From assembly GCA_963839515.1 (NCBI GenBank), contig CAWIVN010000015.1, positions 248,001 through 312,000 of the forward strand: a DNA stretch of 64,000 nt, in the 5' to 3' direction. This stretch comes from Fredericiella sp963839515 (GTDB taxonomy: Bacteria > Chloroflexota > Anaerolineae > Caldilineales > Caldilineaceae). Below are positions 11,940-20,677 of the stretch, piece by piece (the first letter of the stretch is position 1; the number at the start of each line of letters is the position of its first letter). The notes under the pieces are model-generated. The model saw only the letters and a list, made by a program, of their open reading frames with translations, was not told the DNA's origin and searched no databases. The position numbers and the translations under genes were made by a program.

Positions 11940-12863
11940 TCACGCCGCTCGATCGATGCCGATATCGTCCATCGATACGGGATCCTCGAGTGGTTCGAGA
12001 TGCGTGAACACTGTGGTTGGCGAGTCAAAGCTGTTGCGAATATCGTGCTCGATGCTCTCCAGCACGTCATGCCCATGCTGCACGCTCCAACTGCCGGGCA
12101 CCAATACGTGCATTGAGATAAAGCGCCGCGGGCCGGCCTGGCGCGTGCGCATCGAGTGAAAGGCGAGGCCTTGACCTTGGTAATTGTCCAGCACACGCGT
12201 GATTTTCTCGCGGTCGTCGGCTGGAATGGCCGTATCGAGTAAGCCCGAAGCGGAGCGGCTGACGAGGTGGACTCCAGACCACACGATGTTGACGGCTACT
12301 GCTATGGCTACGAGCGAGTCCAGCGGCAGCCAGCCCGTCAACCAAACGAGTGCAACGCCCACCACTACGCCGACCGACGTCCACACGTCCGTCATCAGGT
12401 GCTTTGCGTCGGCTTCCAGCAGAATTGAATGATAACGCCGCCCCGCCCGCAGCAGCACCTGTGCCACGGCAAAATTTACGGCAGACGCGAGCACAGAGAT
12501 GACTAGGCCAATCCCTATGTTCTCGAGCGGCTGCGGATTGAGCAGCCGATTGATAGCCGACCAGGCAATCATCCCCGCCGCCATGATGATCAAGGCACCC
12601 TCCACGCCGCTGGAGAAGTACTCGGCCTTGGTATGGCCGAAAGCATGATCGTCGTCCGGTGGACGCTCCGAAATAATCAACATCCACAGGGCCATTAGTG
12701 CTGCAGCCAGGTTGACAAATGACTCCAGGGCGTCCGACAGCAACCCTACCGAGCCGGTAATCCAATAGGCGCCTAGTTTGAGTCCGATGGTGACAACGGC
12801 AGCTGCAATAGAGAGATAGGTAAAGCGGCGTAGGGAGGTGGGCGCTTCGACTGTGTTTGTCAT
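11940..12863 (-). CDS. Cation diffusion facilitator metal exporter
   Basis: 307 aa. Six membrane helices and a cytosolic C-terminal domain of about 95 residues. Metal-site motifs: GLLSDALESFVN in helix 2 (Asp conserved), HAFGHTKAEYFSS after helix 3, and LEADAKHLMTDVWTS in helix 5. The HxxxD-type helix-5 site (H155-D159 region) suggests Zn, or Mn/Fe depending on the helix-2 residue, as is usual for CDF exporters. The ATG overlaps the stop of the preceding PEP-utilising gene as ATGA, so the two are translationally coupled. A metal-responsive regulator was not seen. Confidence 0.9.
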   Translation of the reverse strand: MTNTVEAPTSLRRFTYLSIAAAVVTIGLKLGAYWITGSVGLLSDALESFVNLAAALMALWMLIISERPPDDDHAFGHTKAEYFSSGVEGALIIMAAGMIAWSAINRLLNPQPLENIGIGLVISVLASAVNFAVAQVLLRAGRRYHSILLEADAKHLMTDVWTSVGVVVGVALVWLTGWLPLDSLVAIAVAVNIVWSGVHLVSRSASGLLDTAIPADDREKITRVLDNYQGQGLAFHSMRTRQAGPRRFISMHVLVPGSWSVQHGHDVLESIEHDIRNSFDSPTTVFTHLEPLEDPVSMDDIGIDRAA

Positions 12864-15562
12864 AACGATTGCTCCAGTATCGTGATCCGGCCGCTGTCGC
12901 CATCGACGCGGATCTGTTGGCCATCCTGGATCAACTGGGTGGCTTGGGGAATATTGACGACTGCCGGCAGGCCAAACTCGCGAGCGACGATGGCGGCATG
13001 TGACAGCGTACTGCCGATTTCGATTACGGCGGCGCCAATCACGGAAAAGACCGGCGTCCAGCCTGGGTCGGTAGCACGCGTGATCAAGATCTCTCCTGGC
13101 CGGATGCGCGCCGCTTCTTGCGGCGTCATCACTACCCGTGCCGTGCCGGTGGCTTGGCCGCGGCTGGCAGCGATTCCGACCAAGACCACGCCTTCGTCGC
13201 TGTGTTCGCTGGTGGCCGCAAATGCTACCGGCTTGCCTCCCGCATCCAGTACGTCCGGCATGGCCTGCCCAAACCAGAATTGGTGCGCCTTGCGTCTTGC
13301 ACTTGCCAACCGCACCAGGTCAAGCGGAGCCGCCTGCGATCCATTCTGTTTGAGTACAGCTTCGACCTCCTCCACCACCAGGAAAAAGAAGTCGTCGGCT
13401 TGCGCCAGCCAGCCGCGCTCGGCCCACCGTCCCGCCAGCGTCGCGTATAGCCGGCGTACCGGCAGCATCAGCTTGACTAAATAGTGCTGCCCGTTGTCGC
13501 GTGCGAGCATAAAGCGGTGCACGCGACCCAAGAGCCAATGGAACTGCGCCCGTCGCAGCGGACTTAGCTGCCGCTCGACGGCTGCCGTGGCCGTGAGCCG
13601 TTCTTGCTCGGCGTTAGCTACAGCACCCACCGGGTCAAACCCGTCGCCGGCGCGTAGATAGCTGGCAACGGACTCCATGACGATCTCGGGGGACTCTACC
13701 CAGCGCGGATGGAGCCACTCGGCCTCCGACATGCAGCGGTGGCCATGCCGCGCCAGAAAAGCGTCAAACTGGGCCATCACTGCCTGTGCGGCCGGCGTGC
13801 GGCGTAACTCTACCAGTGCGACTTGCGGTGGCTGTTGCAGCACAACATCAGCCAAGCCAAGCTCGTTGATTTGTCGCGCCAGACGCCACAGAGACGGCAC
13901 GATCTCCGCTGCAATCAAGCCTGAAAGTCCACCGGCCAGGGTGGACGCCAGGCTGCGGTCGCCCATCCAGCGCTGGGTGAACTCTTCTAACTGGTTATAC
14001 GCAGTCAGGGAGAACGAGGTAGCATTGCTGTGGGCGCGCATATAGTGCATGGCGCGCGCCAGCCATACTTCTTGCGCCCCACGCCACAATTCCTGGTCGG
14101 ACGGAACGCGCAGGTCGCGCAGCATAAACTCGTCCACCCAGCCGTCGATCTTGTCGAAGTCGGCCACGTAACGCTTGACGTTGTTCTCCCATTGGGTAAA
14201 GCTACCTAGGAAAAACGGAGCATGGCGCAGCATCTTTGACCATTGATAGCGATTGTTCTCCACCGTGACGGGAACGACGCCAGTCATACTTGGTGCGATC
14301 ATGCTCATTGGCATCCCCAGCCCATCGTTGTAGGCATGGGTTAGCGCACCTTCGTTGAGGTAGACATGACCGTAGGCGCGCTTGGCCCATTGAATCTTCC
14401 CTGCGTATGGCGCCTTGAGCACCTCCAGCGTCTCATCCATGTTCTGCTGAATCATGGCATAACCCGTAGACCAGCTAAACGGCGTCACGGGCTCCGGCCA
14501 GCGCTCGCCCACGTCGTAGGTCGTCCAAAGATCAAACGGCTGCGCCGGCAGGTCGGCCGGCGGCCAATCGTCTTCGCCCGGTGCGACCGGCTCGTCAGCA
14601 GGAGTAAGCGGCACAAGGGCTGTGGTCACCGGGCGTGTCTGCAACAGCACGACTGAGCCGTCGGCCACGGCCCACTCAATGTCTTGCGGCTTGCCAAAGT
14701 GATCTTCCAGGCGCTGGCCTAAGCGCACCAGTTCGGTAACCTGCGCGGCATCTACGGCCTGCCGCGCTCGCTGTTCTGCTGTGACGGGCACCTCAACCGT
14801 GCCCTTTTCGGATGGGACGGTCATGACCAGCTTTTCGCCCAAGATCGACTGTTTGATGACTGCAGTGGTCTTGTCCACCACAATCGTGTCAGGCGTAACA
14901 TGGCCGGACACTAGCGCCTCACCCAGCCCCCACGTGGCGTTGATCACCATCTCTGATGCGTCGCCGCTGACCGGGTTGACGGTAAAGAGCACGCCGGCTG
15001 CGTTGGCGGGCGCCATCTGCTGCACTATGACCGCCAGGCTGACGTCCTGCGGTGCAATGCCTTGGCGCAGCCGGTAAGCCATCGCGCGCGCCGTCCAAAG
15101 GCTGGCCCAGCAGCGCTGCACCGCCTCCAATACGGCAGCGGCACCGCGAACATTGAGATAGGTGTCCTGCTGTCCTGCAAATGAGGCTTCGGGCAAGTCC
15201 TCGGCTGTGGCCGACGAGCGCACTGCCACTGGTGTATTCGCTCCTAAAGTCTCATACTGAAGGCGGATCGTATCGGCCAGGTCGCTCGCCAAGTTGCCCG
15301 CTGCAAACGCCTGCCGAATCGATTGTGACGCCGCCTCAAAAGTGTCTGGCCGTTGCAGGTCACACAACCGCCACTGCTCGGCAATGACAGTGGCCAGCGC
15401 ATTGTCAAGCACAAAGCGACGATAAGCTGCTGTTAGCACCACAAAGCCCCGTGGGACTGGAAAGCCGGCGAGCAGCATCGCGTTCAGATTCACTCCCTTG
15501 CCCCCTGCCGATGGCAGCGATAGGCCAGGCAAATCCAGTGTGGCGGTCAATTGTATTTGCAT
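12860..15562 (-). CDS. PEP/pyruvate-binding phosphotransferase, rifampicin-phosphotransferase-like
   Basis: 900 aa. Residues 1-320 form an ATP-grasp PPDK_N domain (GGKGVNLNAMLLAGFPVPRG, AVRSSATAEDLPEASFAGQ, GVLFTVNPVSGD). A middle part of about 450 residues follows, and the swivelling His domain is at the extreme C-terminus (ITRATDPGWTPVFSVIG and STLSHAAIVAREFGLPAV, with the phosphoryl-carrying His). PEP synthase and PPDK instead end in a PEP-binding TIM barrel, which is absent here. The ATP-grasp / middle / His-domain order matches rifampin phosphotransferases, whose middle domain binds the acceptor. The acceptor here is unknown. No clear Shine-Dalgarno sequence is seen. It overlaps the CDF gene by four bases. 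Confidence 0.75.
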   Translation of the reverse strand: MQIQLTATLDLPGLSLPSAGGKGVNLNAMLLAGFPVPRGFVVLTAAYRRFVLDNALATVIAEQWRLCDLQRPDTFEAASQSIRQAFAAGNLASDLADTIRLQYETLGANTPVAVRSSATAEDLPEASFAGQQDTYLNVRGAAAVLEAVQRCWASLWTARAMAYRLRQGIAPQDVSLAVIVQQMAPANAAGVLFTVNPVSGDASEMVINATWGLGEALVSGHVTPDTIVVDKTTAVIKQSILGEKLVMTVPSEKGTVEVPVTAEQRARQAVDAAQVTELVRLGQRLEDHFGKPQDIEWAVADGSVVLLQTRPVTTALVPLTPADEPVAPGEDDWPPADLPAQPFDLWTTYDVGERWPEPVTPFSWSTGYAMIQQNMDETLEVLKAPYAGKIQWAKRAYGHVYLNEGALTHAYNDGLGMPMSMIAPSMTGVVPVTVENNRYQWSKMLRHAPFFLGSFTQWENNVKRYVADFDKIDGWVDEFMLRDLRVPSDQELWRGAQEVWLARAMHYMRAHSNATSFSLTAYNQLEEFTQRWMGDRSLASTLAGGLSGLIAAEIVPSLWRLARQINELGLADVVLQQPPQVALVELRRTPAAQAVMAQFDAFLARHGHRCMSEAEWLHPRWVESPEIVMESVASYLRAGDGFDPVGAVANAEQERLTATAAVERQLSPLRRAQFHWLLGRVHRFMLARDNGQHYLVKLMLPVRRLYATLAGRWAERGWLAQADDFFFLVVEEVEAVLKQNGSQAAPLDLVRLASARRKAHQFWFGQAMPDVLDAGGKPVAFAATSEHSDEGVVLVGIAASRGQATGTARVVMTPQEAARIRPGEILITRATDPGWTPVFSVIGAAVIEIGSTLSHAAIVAREFGLPAVVNIPQATQLIQDGQQIRVDGDSGRITILEQSL

Positions 15563-15638
15563 GGCAACATTATGCCCGAATGCAGGTTCAGGCAGAAACT
15601 ATGCGCCAATTTGCATGTGAAATGGGGAATCGATATTG

Positions 15639-15697
15639 CCCCGGCTTGGCAAACACCGTCAATGCGCTGTCTGTGCACCTGGTGTACTAAGCCGGGG
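15639..15697. repeat. Inverted repeat between HIT-like and PEP-utilising genes
   Basis: Nine-base arms CCCCGGCTT and AAGCCGGGG enclose 41 bases that contain a smaller ACACC/GGTGT stem. It follows the HIT-like stop (15722) on the minus strand. There is no U-tract. It is a candidate terminator or processing stem. Confidence 0.4.
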
Positions 15698-15721
15698 ACC
15701 TTACTGCCAGTAAATCGCCCG

Positions 15722-16066
15722 CTACTCCATCGCCAAAATGTGGATCTTGGCGTGCGGAATGGTCTCGAACGAACCAAAGTGCGTCTTGAGCGTAAAGCCA
15801 CGTTCCAGGCATGGCTCTTTTTCGACGTGTTTCTTGGTCTGCACCACCGCCCACTCAAACAAATCGACAAAACGTTGCTCGTTGTCGTGCTCAAAGGCCT
15901 CCGTGCTGTCCACATGCTCGATCGGCATGGCAAGCCAGTGAACGACGCTCTCAGGGTGAATGCTCTTGATAATGGCAAAGCCCTTGGCCTCATCGCGCAC
16001 GATGACGGTGCCGGGCTCTTCTCCCCTCAAGATACCGCAGAAGGGACAGTCGTGGTGGTTGGGCAT
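15722..16066 (-). CDS. HIT-family protein with an altered histidine triad
   Basis: 114 aa. The N-terminal CPFC...GTVIVRDEAKGFAI and the spacing are of HINT/HIT nucleotide hydrolases. The C-terminal triad, normally H-x-H-x-H, reads HAKIHIL: His105 and His109 are kept, but the central nucleophilic His is Lys107. The CPFC pair plus a histidine-rich start (NHHDC) may hold a metal. The usual Ser/Asn-Gly-Q segment before the triad is replaced by HFGSFETIP. AGGAGT precedes the start by about nine bases. Either it binds nucleotides without turning them over, or it is a diverged relative. Confidence 0.7.
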   Translation of the reverse strand: MPNHHDCPFCGILRGEEPGTVIVRDEAKGFAIIKSIHPESVVHWLAMPIEHVDSTEAFEHDNEQRFVDLFEWAVVQTKKHVEKEPCLERGFTLKTHFGSFETIPHAKIHILAME

Positions 16067-16158
16067 TGCTGTGACTCCTATATGCTCCTAGATAGTTGAG
16101 AGAGAATGGCTGCGCTTTATCCTAGTTGGCGCATGATCCCATTCTGATCAGCCTGCGT

Positions 16159-16878
16159 TCAGTAAATCAGCCATTCGCTGCGCTGCGTCCGCATCAACAG
16201 TATCGCCAGCAGCACGGCATCAAACAGAGCCAGGGCGGCGGCGATACCAGTCAGCACGACTACAGCCTGATCTCCCATGCCCAGATTCAACAATTCCGCT
16301 GCGAGCAGCCCAACAAGCAGTAGCGCCCCCAACATGGCGACGCTCATCAACTGTTGGGCCTGCCGGACACTCTGCGCACGCAGCGAGATCAGCACGCCCA
16401 CACAAGCCACAAGCCACGCCGCCAGGCCACTCAACACGAAGGGCCATACCAGAACAAAGGAAGGGTTGGGTACGGCGGAAGCATAGGCTGCATCAAATGC
16501 GAGCCGCACGGTAATCCAACCTGCCAGCCAACAGATGAGCGTCACACTCCAACCGTATGCTGCCACTGCCGCCACCTTGCCCAGCACAATGGCGCGATCC
16601 GGCAGTCGCGACGCGAGCAGCGCCTCTAATGTATCCCGCTCACGTTCGCCGGCAAAGGTATCGGCCACCATGCCTGCGCTCATGACCAGGGGCAGCCAAC
16701 TCCACAGCCATTGTACGATTGGGTAGTCCAACCACAATCTTCCCGCCAGCAGCGGCGTAAACACGCCAAATATGATTACCACCACCAGCGGCTGAATCAT
16801 GCAGCCTGGTGTGGCTATCGACTCCATCCACTCCTTGCGCATGACTGTCCATACGTCGGACCAAAATCGTTTGCTCAT
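16159..16878 (-). CDS. ABC-2 type transporter permease
   Basis: 239 aa, six hydrophobic segments. The N-terminus VMRKEWMESIATPGCMIQPLVVVIIFGVF and the GERERDTLEALLASRLPDRAIVLGKVAA segment are typical of ABC-2 permeases (CcmB/NatB-like). The start overlaps the stop of the ATPase gene as ATGA, so the two form one exporter. The substrate cannot be read from the sequence. Confidence 0.82.
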   Translation of the reverse strand: MSKRFWSDVWTVMRKEWMESIATPGCMIQPLVVVIIFGVFTPLLAGRLWLDYPIVQWLWSWLPLVMSAGMVADTFAGERERDTLEALLASRLPDRAIVLGKVAAVAAYGWSVTLICWLAGWITVRLAFDAAYASAVPNPSFVLVWPFVLSGLAAWLVACVGVLISLRAQSVRQAQQLMSVAMLGALLLVGLLAAELLNLGMGDQAVVVLTGIAAALALFDAVLLAILLMRTQRSEWLIY

Positions 16879-17807
16879 GGTGTTGCCTCGAGGATGGCTC
16901 GGTATACGCTCTCCAGGGTGGGCGCATGGCGCAAGACCTCCTCCACTTGTGCTCCCGACTCAACCAGCAAGTTCACCACGGGGGCGGCATGTGCGTCCGA
17001 TTGCAGATCGATCCACAGCCGGTCCGGTTCAGGTTCGATGCTGCGTACCTCGCGCCGGCGGCCGACAAGTGCGATCATTGCCTCTGTAAATCCGGAGCCG
17101 ACAATTTCCAAGCGGACGCCTACGCCGCGCCGACTCAGTGCACTCGGGCTATCTTCGGCCATCAATTGCCCGTTGCGTATCAAGCCAATGCGTTCGCATA
17201 TTTGCTGCGCGTCGGCTAGGGTTTCAGTCGTCAAAAAGATCGTAACGTCCTCTTCTGCCGCCAGCGTCGCCAACTCGCGGCGCAACGGATCCGCCAGGCT
17301 TGGGTCCAGCCCCGCCGTCGGCTGGTCGAGAAACAACAGCGCCGGCCGCGGCAACATAGCCCGCGCCAGCGCCAGCCGCTGCTGCATGCCCCGGCTCAGT
17401 CGGCTCGCTGTCTCGCCGCGTCGTTCCCACAAGCCAAAGTGTTCCAGCAGCTCTGCACCGCGCGCTGCGCGCTCCTGGGCCTTAAGACCCCAGATACGGC
17501 CGAAAAAGTCCAGGTTCTGTTCCACACTGAGACGGCCATACAGCGAAGGTGACTGCAGCACGACACCACACTGGGCACGCACGGCTGCTCCCTCGCGCGT
17601 CGGATCGAGTCCGAGCACGCGGGCTCTACCTGCAGTTGGCTCCAGCAAGCCGAGCAGCATGCGAACGACCGTCGATTTGCCTGATCCCGCGGGACCCAGC
17701 AGGCCGTAGATCGTGCCCCGCGCGATATTCAGGTTCAAGCTGTCGACGGCACAGATGTTCTGAAACTTGCGGGTAAGCCGGTCGGTGTGGATCGCGAGGT
17801 GTTCCAC
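16875..17807 (-). CDS. ABC transporter ATPase with changed catalytic residues
   Basis: 310 aa, DrrA/CcmA-like. Walker A GPAGSGKST (38-46), Q-loop VVLQ, signature LSRGMQQRL (137-145) and D-loop GLDP are intact. Walker B reads LLFLDQPT, so the catalytic glutamate is Gln162. The switch (H-loop) position reads LTTETL, so the switch histidine is Glu195. A DrrA-type C-terminal domain follows. In characterised ABC ATPases, E-to-Q at this site traps ATP, so hydrolysis here may be slow or the protein may act as a gate. GTG start with AAGGAG. Pairs with the permease at 16159. Confidence 0.85.
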   Translation of the reverse strand: MEHLAIHTDRLTRKFQNICAVDSLNLNIARGTIYGLLGPAGSGKSTVVRMLLGLLEPTAGRARVLGLDPTREGAAVRAQCGVVLQSPSLYGRLSVEQNLDFFGRIWGLKAQERAARGAELLEHFGLWERRGETASRLSRGMQQRLALARAMLPRPALLFLDQPTAGLDPSLADPLRRELATLAAEEDVTIFLTTETLADAQQICERIGLIRNGQLMAEDSPSALSRRGVGVRLEIVGSGFTEAMIALVGRRREVRSIEPEPDRLWIDLQSDAHAAPVVNLLVESGAQVEEVLRHAPTLESVYRAILEATP

Positions 17808-17944
17808 AAAACTCCTTCCACGCCGTTAAACGGGATACGCAGTTGGGATCTGTGGTTCTACTCTATGCCAATACGCAGGCGCGACCTAGGGGCAATCGTC
17901 ACTGGCAGGAGGGGACAAGTGTTAGTACCTTACGCGCTATATCG

Positions 17945-19330
17945 TCATGCATCGCGCTTCTCGATCGGTGCAGTGACCACGATCTGTGCGCCGCTGCCGG
18001 GCCGTGACTCGCTGCGGAATTCGCCATGCAGCGCCCGCGCCCGTTCGCGCATGTTGCGTAAGCCGTTGCCGCGGCTGAGGCGTGCCTGCGCTTGCTCAAA
18101 ACCTACCCCGTCATCCTGTATCGTCATTTGCAGCAGACCATCACTAAACTGAAAACGCATCTGGATGGTCGTGGCCTCAGCGTGCTTGCGGATGTTGGCC
18201 AAGGCTTCCTGCGCGATGTGCAGAAACTCGTTTGCCTGGCGTGCCGTGCACGCGGCCGCCGCCTGCGGATCAACGTTGAGCCGCACCGCAAACAGTGTGT
18301 CCGTGCGCAGCTCCTGTGTGAGCTGTTCCAGCCCCTGCTTGACGTTCCGCCCTTGGAAACGATGCGGCCGCAGGTCAGATATATAGTTGCGGATGTCCTG
18401 GATCGTATTGTTTAACCCCGCAATCGCCGTCCCCAAGCCCGAGCGTGCCTTCTCCGGATCGTTGTCGAGGCGATGGCGTGCGTCATCAAGCAGCAGGCCG
18501 ATAGCGTACAGCGACTGGATGATTCCGTCATGCAGGTCCATTCCAATGCGCTCCCGCTCGCGCAGAACCGCCAGCTGTTGGTTTTCCTTGTACAGCTGGG
18601 CATTTTCAATGGCAATTGCCGCCTGCGCCGCAAACATCTCCAGGATTTCCTCTTCCTCCTGCGTAAATGGCTCGCTCACCGTGGCCCCTGTCTCGGACTC
18701 GATGCGCTTGTCGGCCAGATAGAGATTGCCGAAGATACGTCCCTTGGAGATGATCGGCACGCCCACCAGCGTCCGCATGTGCGGATGCTGCCCGGGAAAG
18801 CCGATTGCACGCGGGTCGGCTTCTACATTGTCGATACGTATTGCTTTACCCTGCCGCGCCATAATGCCGAGCAAGCCGTGATTCTCAGGCGGTGTCCCCA
18901 ATGCCTTGCGCTGCTCGAGTGTGAGGCCGGAGGTGAAGAATTGGGCGATGCGCTGGCCGTCGCCATCCAGCACTGCCAGTGCGCCGTAACGGGCCTGCAC
19001 CAAGGTGCGGCTAAGATCGACGACACGCTGCAACACGTTAGCCAGGTCAAGTTCATTTGCGAGTGCCAGGCTCGCATCGCGCAGCGCCACCAAGTGCTCG
19101 CTGCGTCGCTCGACCTCGCGCTGCTGCCATTCTATGCTCGACGCGACCCAGTTGGCGAACAGCAGCGCGCCAACTGCAATCAAGAAGAGTTCCATGGTCG
19201 CGGCCTGCCAAGATACCGTCTCGCGCCAGACGAGCGTCTCGACCAGTATTACGATCAACCAAAACAGCAGGGGCACGATTACGCCCAACCAACGCAACGA
19301 CCGCGTATCAATCCGTCGATTCAGCTTCAT
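17945..19330 (-). CDS. Membrane sensor histidine kinase (NarL/LiaS class)
   Basis: 461 aa. Two N-terminal membrane helices (about 12-32, 45-65), a GAF domain (about 85-245; PFTQEEEEILEMFAAQAAIAIENAQLY ends it), and a HisKA_3 dimerisation helix with RIGMDLHDGIIQSLY, the phospho-His being His267. A HATPase_c domain follows with NIRKHAEAT, DDGVGF and GNGLRNMRERA. There is almost no periplasmic loop, so it probably senses through the GAF or membrane. It is divergent from the NarL-type response regulator at 19397, its likely partner. The ABC exporter just downstream on the same strand may be a target. Confidence 0.9.
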   Translation of the reverse strand: MKLNRRIDTRSLRWLGVIVPLLFWLIVILVETLVWRETVSWQAATMELFLIAVGALLFANWVASSIEWQQREVERRSEHLVALRDASLALANELDLANVLQRVVDLSRTLVQARYGALAVLDGDGQRIAQFFTSGLTLEQRKALGTPPENHGLLGIMARQGKAIRIDNVEADPRAIGFPGQHPHMRTLVGVPIISKGRIFGNLYLADKRIESETGATVSEPFTQEEEEILEMFAAQAAIAIENAQLYKENQQLAVLRERERIGMDLHDGIIQSLYAIGLLLDDARHRLDNDPEKARSGLGTAIAGLNNTIQDIRNYISDLRPHRFQGRNVKQGLEQLTQELRTDTLFAVRLNVDPQAAAACTARQANEFLHIAQEALANIRKHAEATTIQMRFQFSDGLLQMTIQDDGVGFEQAQARLSRGNGLRNMRERARALHGEFRSESRPGSGAQIVVTAPIEKRDA

Positions 19331-19396
19331 AGCGTTACTGTGCTACAATTACCGGGTTAAAGCAAGCGAACAGGGAGCCGTAACCTTCACACCGTC

Positions 19397-20062
19397 ATGC
19401 ATTTACGTATCATACTCGTCGACGACCACGAAATTGTCCGCCTTGGTTTGCGCACGTTGCTATCGCGCTATCCCCATTTTGAAGTCATTGCCGAAGCCCA
19501 TGATGCGCAAGAGGCACTCGAGTTGACGCTCCGTTACCAGCCCGACATCGTGGTAATGGACATTCGGCTGCCGGGCAAGAATGGTATCGAGGCTACGCGC
19601 GAAATTCTCGAAGCGCGGCCTGAGACCAAGGTCATCATGCTTACGTCGCACGCCGACGACGAGGTGCTGTTTGAGGCCATCGGTGCCGGTGCCAGCGGCT
19701 ATGTGCTCAAGCAAATCGGCAGCGACGACCTGGTGCGCGCACTGGAGACGGTCGGCCGCGGCGAATCGATGGTTGATCCGGCGTTGACGCAGAAACTTTT
19801 TCAGCGTGTGCGCGAGTCGGCGCGCAAGGCCGAGGACGAATACTTTGCCGCCCTCACGGATCAGGAACTCAACATCTTGTCGCTCATTACCGAAGGCCTG
19901 ACCAATCGCGAAATAGCCGAACGGGTCTTTCTCTCGGAGAAGACGGTGCGCAACTATGTCAGCTCGATTCTGTCCAAGCTTGACCTGTCGTCGCGTGCTG
20001 AGGCCGCTGCATATGCAGTGCGTCACCACATCTTGGAGCACCTTCAGAACGGCCAGAATTGA
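19397..20062 (+). CDS. NarL/FixJ-type response regulator
   Basis: 221 aa. Receiver with the acidic pair in ILVDDHEIVR, phospho-acceptor in IVVMDIRLPG, T/S in VIMLTSHADD and Lys in GYVLKQIG, followed by a LuxR-type HTH (ELNILSLITEGLTNREIAERVFLSEKTVRNYVSSILSKL). All phosphorylation residues are present. Its start is 66 bases from the divergent kinase start, with a TACAAT at 19344-19349 as a possible -10 box. It should be the cognate regulator of the kinase at 17945. Confidence 0.92.
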   Translation: MHLRIILVDDHEIVRLGLRTLLSRYPHFEVIAEAHDAQEALELTLRYQPDIVVMDIRLPGKNGIEATREILEARPETKVIMLTSHADDEVLFEAIGAGASGYVLKQIGSDDLVRALETVGRGESMVDPALTQKLFQRVRESARKAEDEYFAALTDQELNILSLITEGLTNREIAERVFLSEKTVRNYVSSILSKLDLSSRAEAAAYAVRHHILEHLQNGQN

Positions 20063-20070
20063 CGCGCCGA

Positions 20071-20544
20071 TCACGCCGCCGGCGTGACGCTCTCACCTCG
20101 TTCACCATCGACATGTCTGCCCAACTCGCGCCGCAGTTTCTCCACCTCCAACTGTGTGCGTTCCAACTCCAGTAGATGCTGCGCTACCTCGCGCCGCTCC
20201 TTGCGCCATCCTAACCACAGCGAAGACACCAGGCCGATCAGCGCCGTGATCGCCGATAGCGCGGATAGCCACAGCCCAATCATTGCCGTCGGATCAGGCT
20301 GCTCGCTAGCGCCAGGCGTGGCAATGACGTTTGGCAGTGGCGTTGTATCTTCGGCTCCCGCGGCGCTAACGTCAGCGGTTGTGACTGGTGTCTCCGTGCT
20401 TGAGCCTGCCGGGCCCGGCGTGCCTTCGTTGCGCAATACAACCAACGACATGATTGCGAAGAGCAACAGCGCCAATCCCGCCGCCACAGACCAGGCTATG
20501 GACCAGGCCACCGACGAAGCTACCGGCCCGCGCATTTTTCCCAT
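20071..20544 (-). CDS. Two-helix membrane protein with cytoplasmic coiled coil
   Basis: 157 aa, not recognised. A hydrophobic segment at about 10-38 is followed by a Thr/Pro/Ala-rich external loop, a second helix (about 88-112), and a charged heptad region (REVAQHLLELERTQLEVEKLRREL) that predicts a short coiled coil. It converges on the response regulator, with eight bases between the stops. Function unknown. Confidence 0.55.
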   Translation of the reverse strand: MGKMRGPVASSVAWSIAWSVAAGLALLLFAIMSLVVLRNEGTPGPAGSSTETPVTTADVSAAGAEDTTPLPNVIATPGASEQPDPTAMIGLWLSALSAITALIGLVSSLWLGWRKERREVAQHLLELERTQLEVEKLRRELGRHVDGERGESVTPAA

Positions 20545-20567
20545 GCTGCGAGTATATCACAGCGCCA

Positions 20568-20587
20568 GACTGGTCACGTGACCAGTC
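20568..20587. promoter_or_regulatory. 20-bp perfect palindrome, probable operator
   Basis: GACTGGTCACGTGACCAGTC is fully self-complementary. It lies between the divergent membrane-protein gene (start 20544) and the Usp gene (start 20678). Half-site and spacing match the element at 9199-9216. No T-run follows, so an operator is more likely than a terminator. Confidence 0.5.
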
Positions 20588-20677
20588 CAAAACCGGTCGT
20601 AAGCCCTTTTCGCACTGGACCGAAAAAGGAGTAAATTGGAAGTGAAACTATCACGACGTTAGGAAGGAGTGTGTCCT

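Noticed and set aside
18473..19360. Long open frame opposite the histidine kinase
   Set aside because: It is complementary to an unmistakable kinase and has the His/Arg/Gln-rich composition of an antisense shadow.
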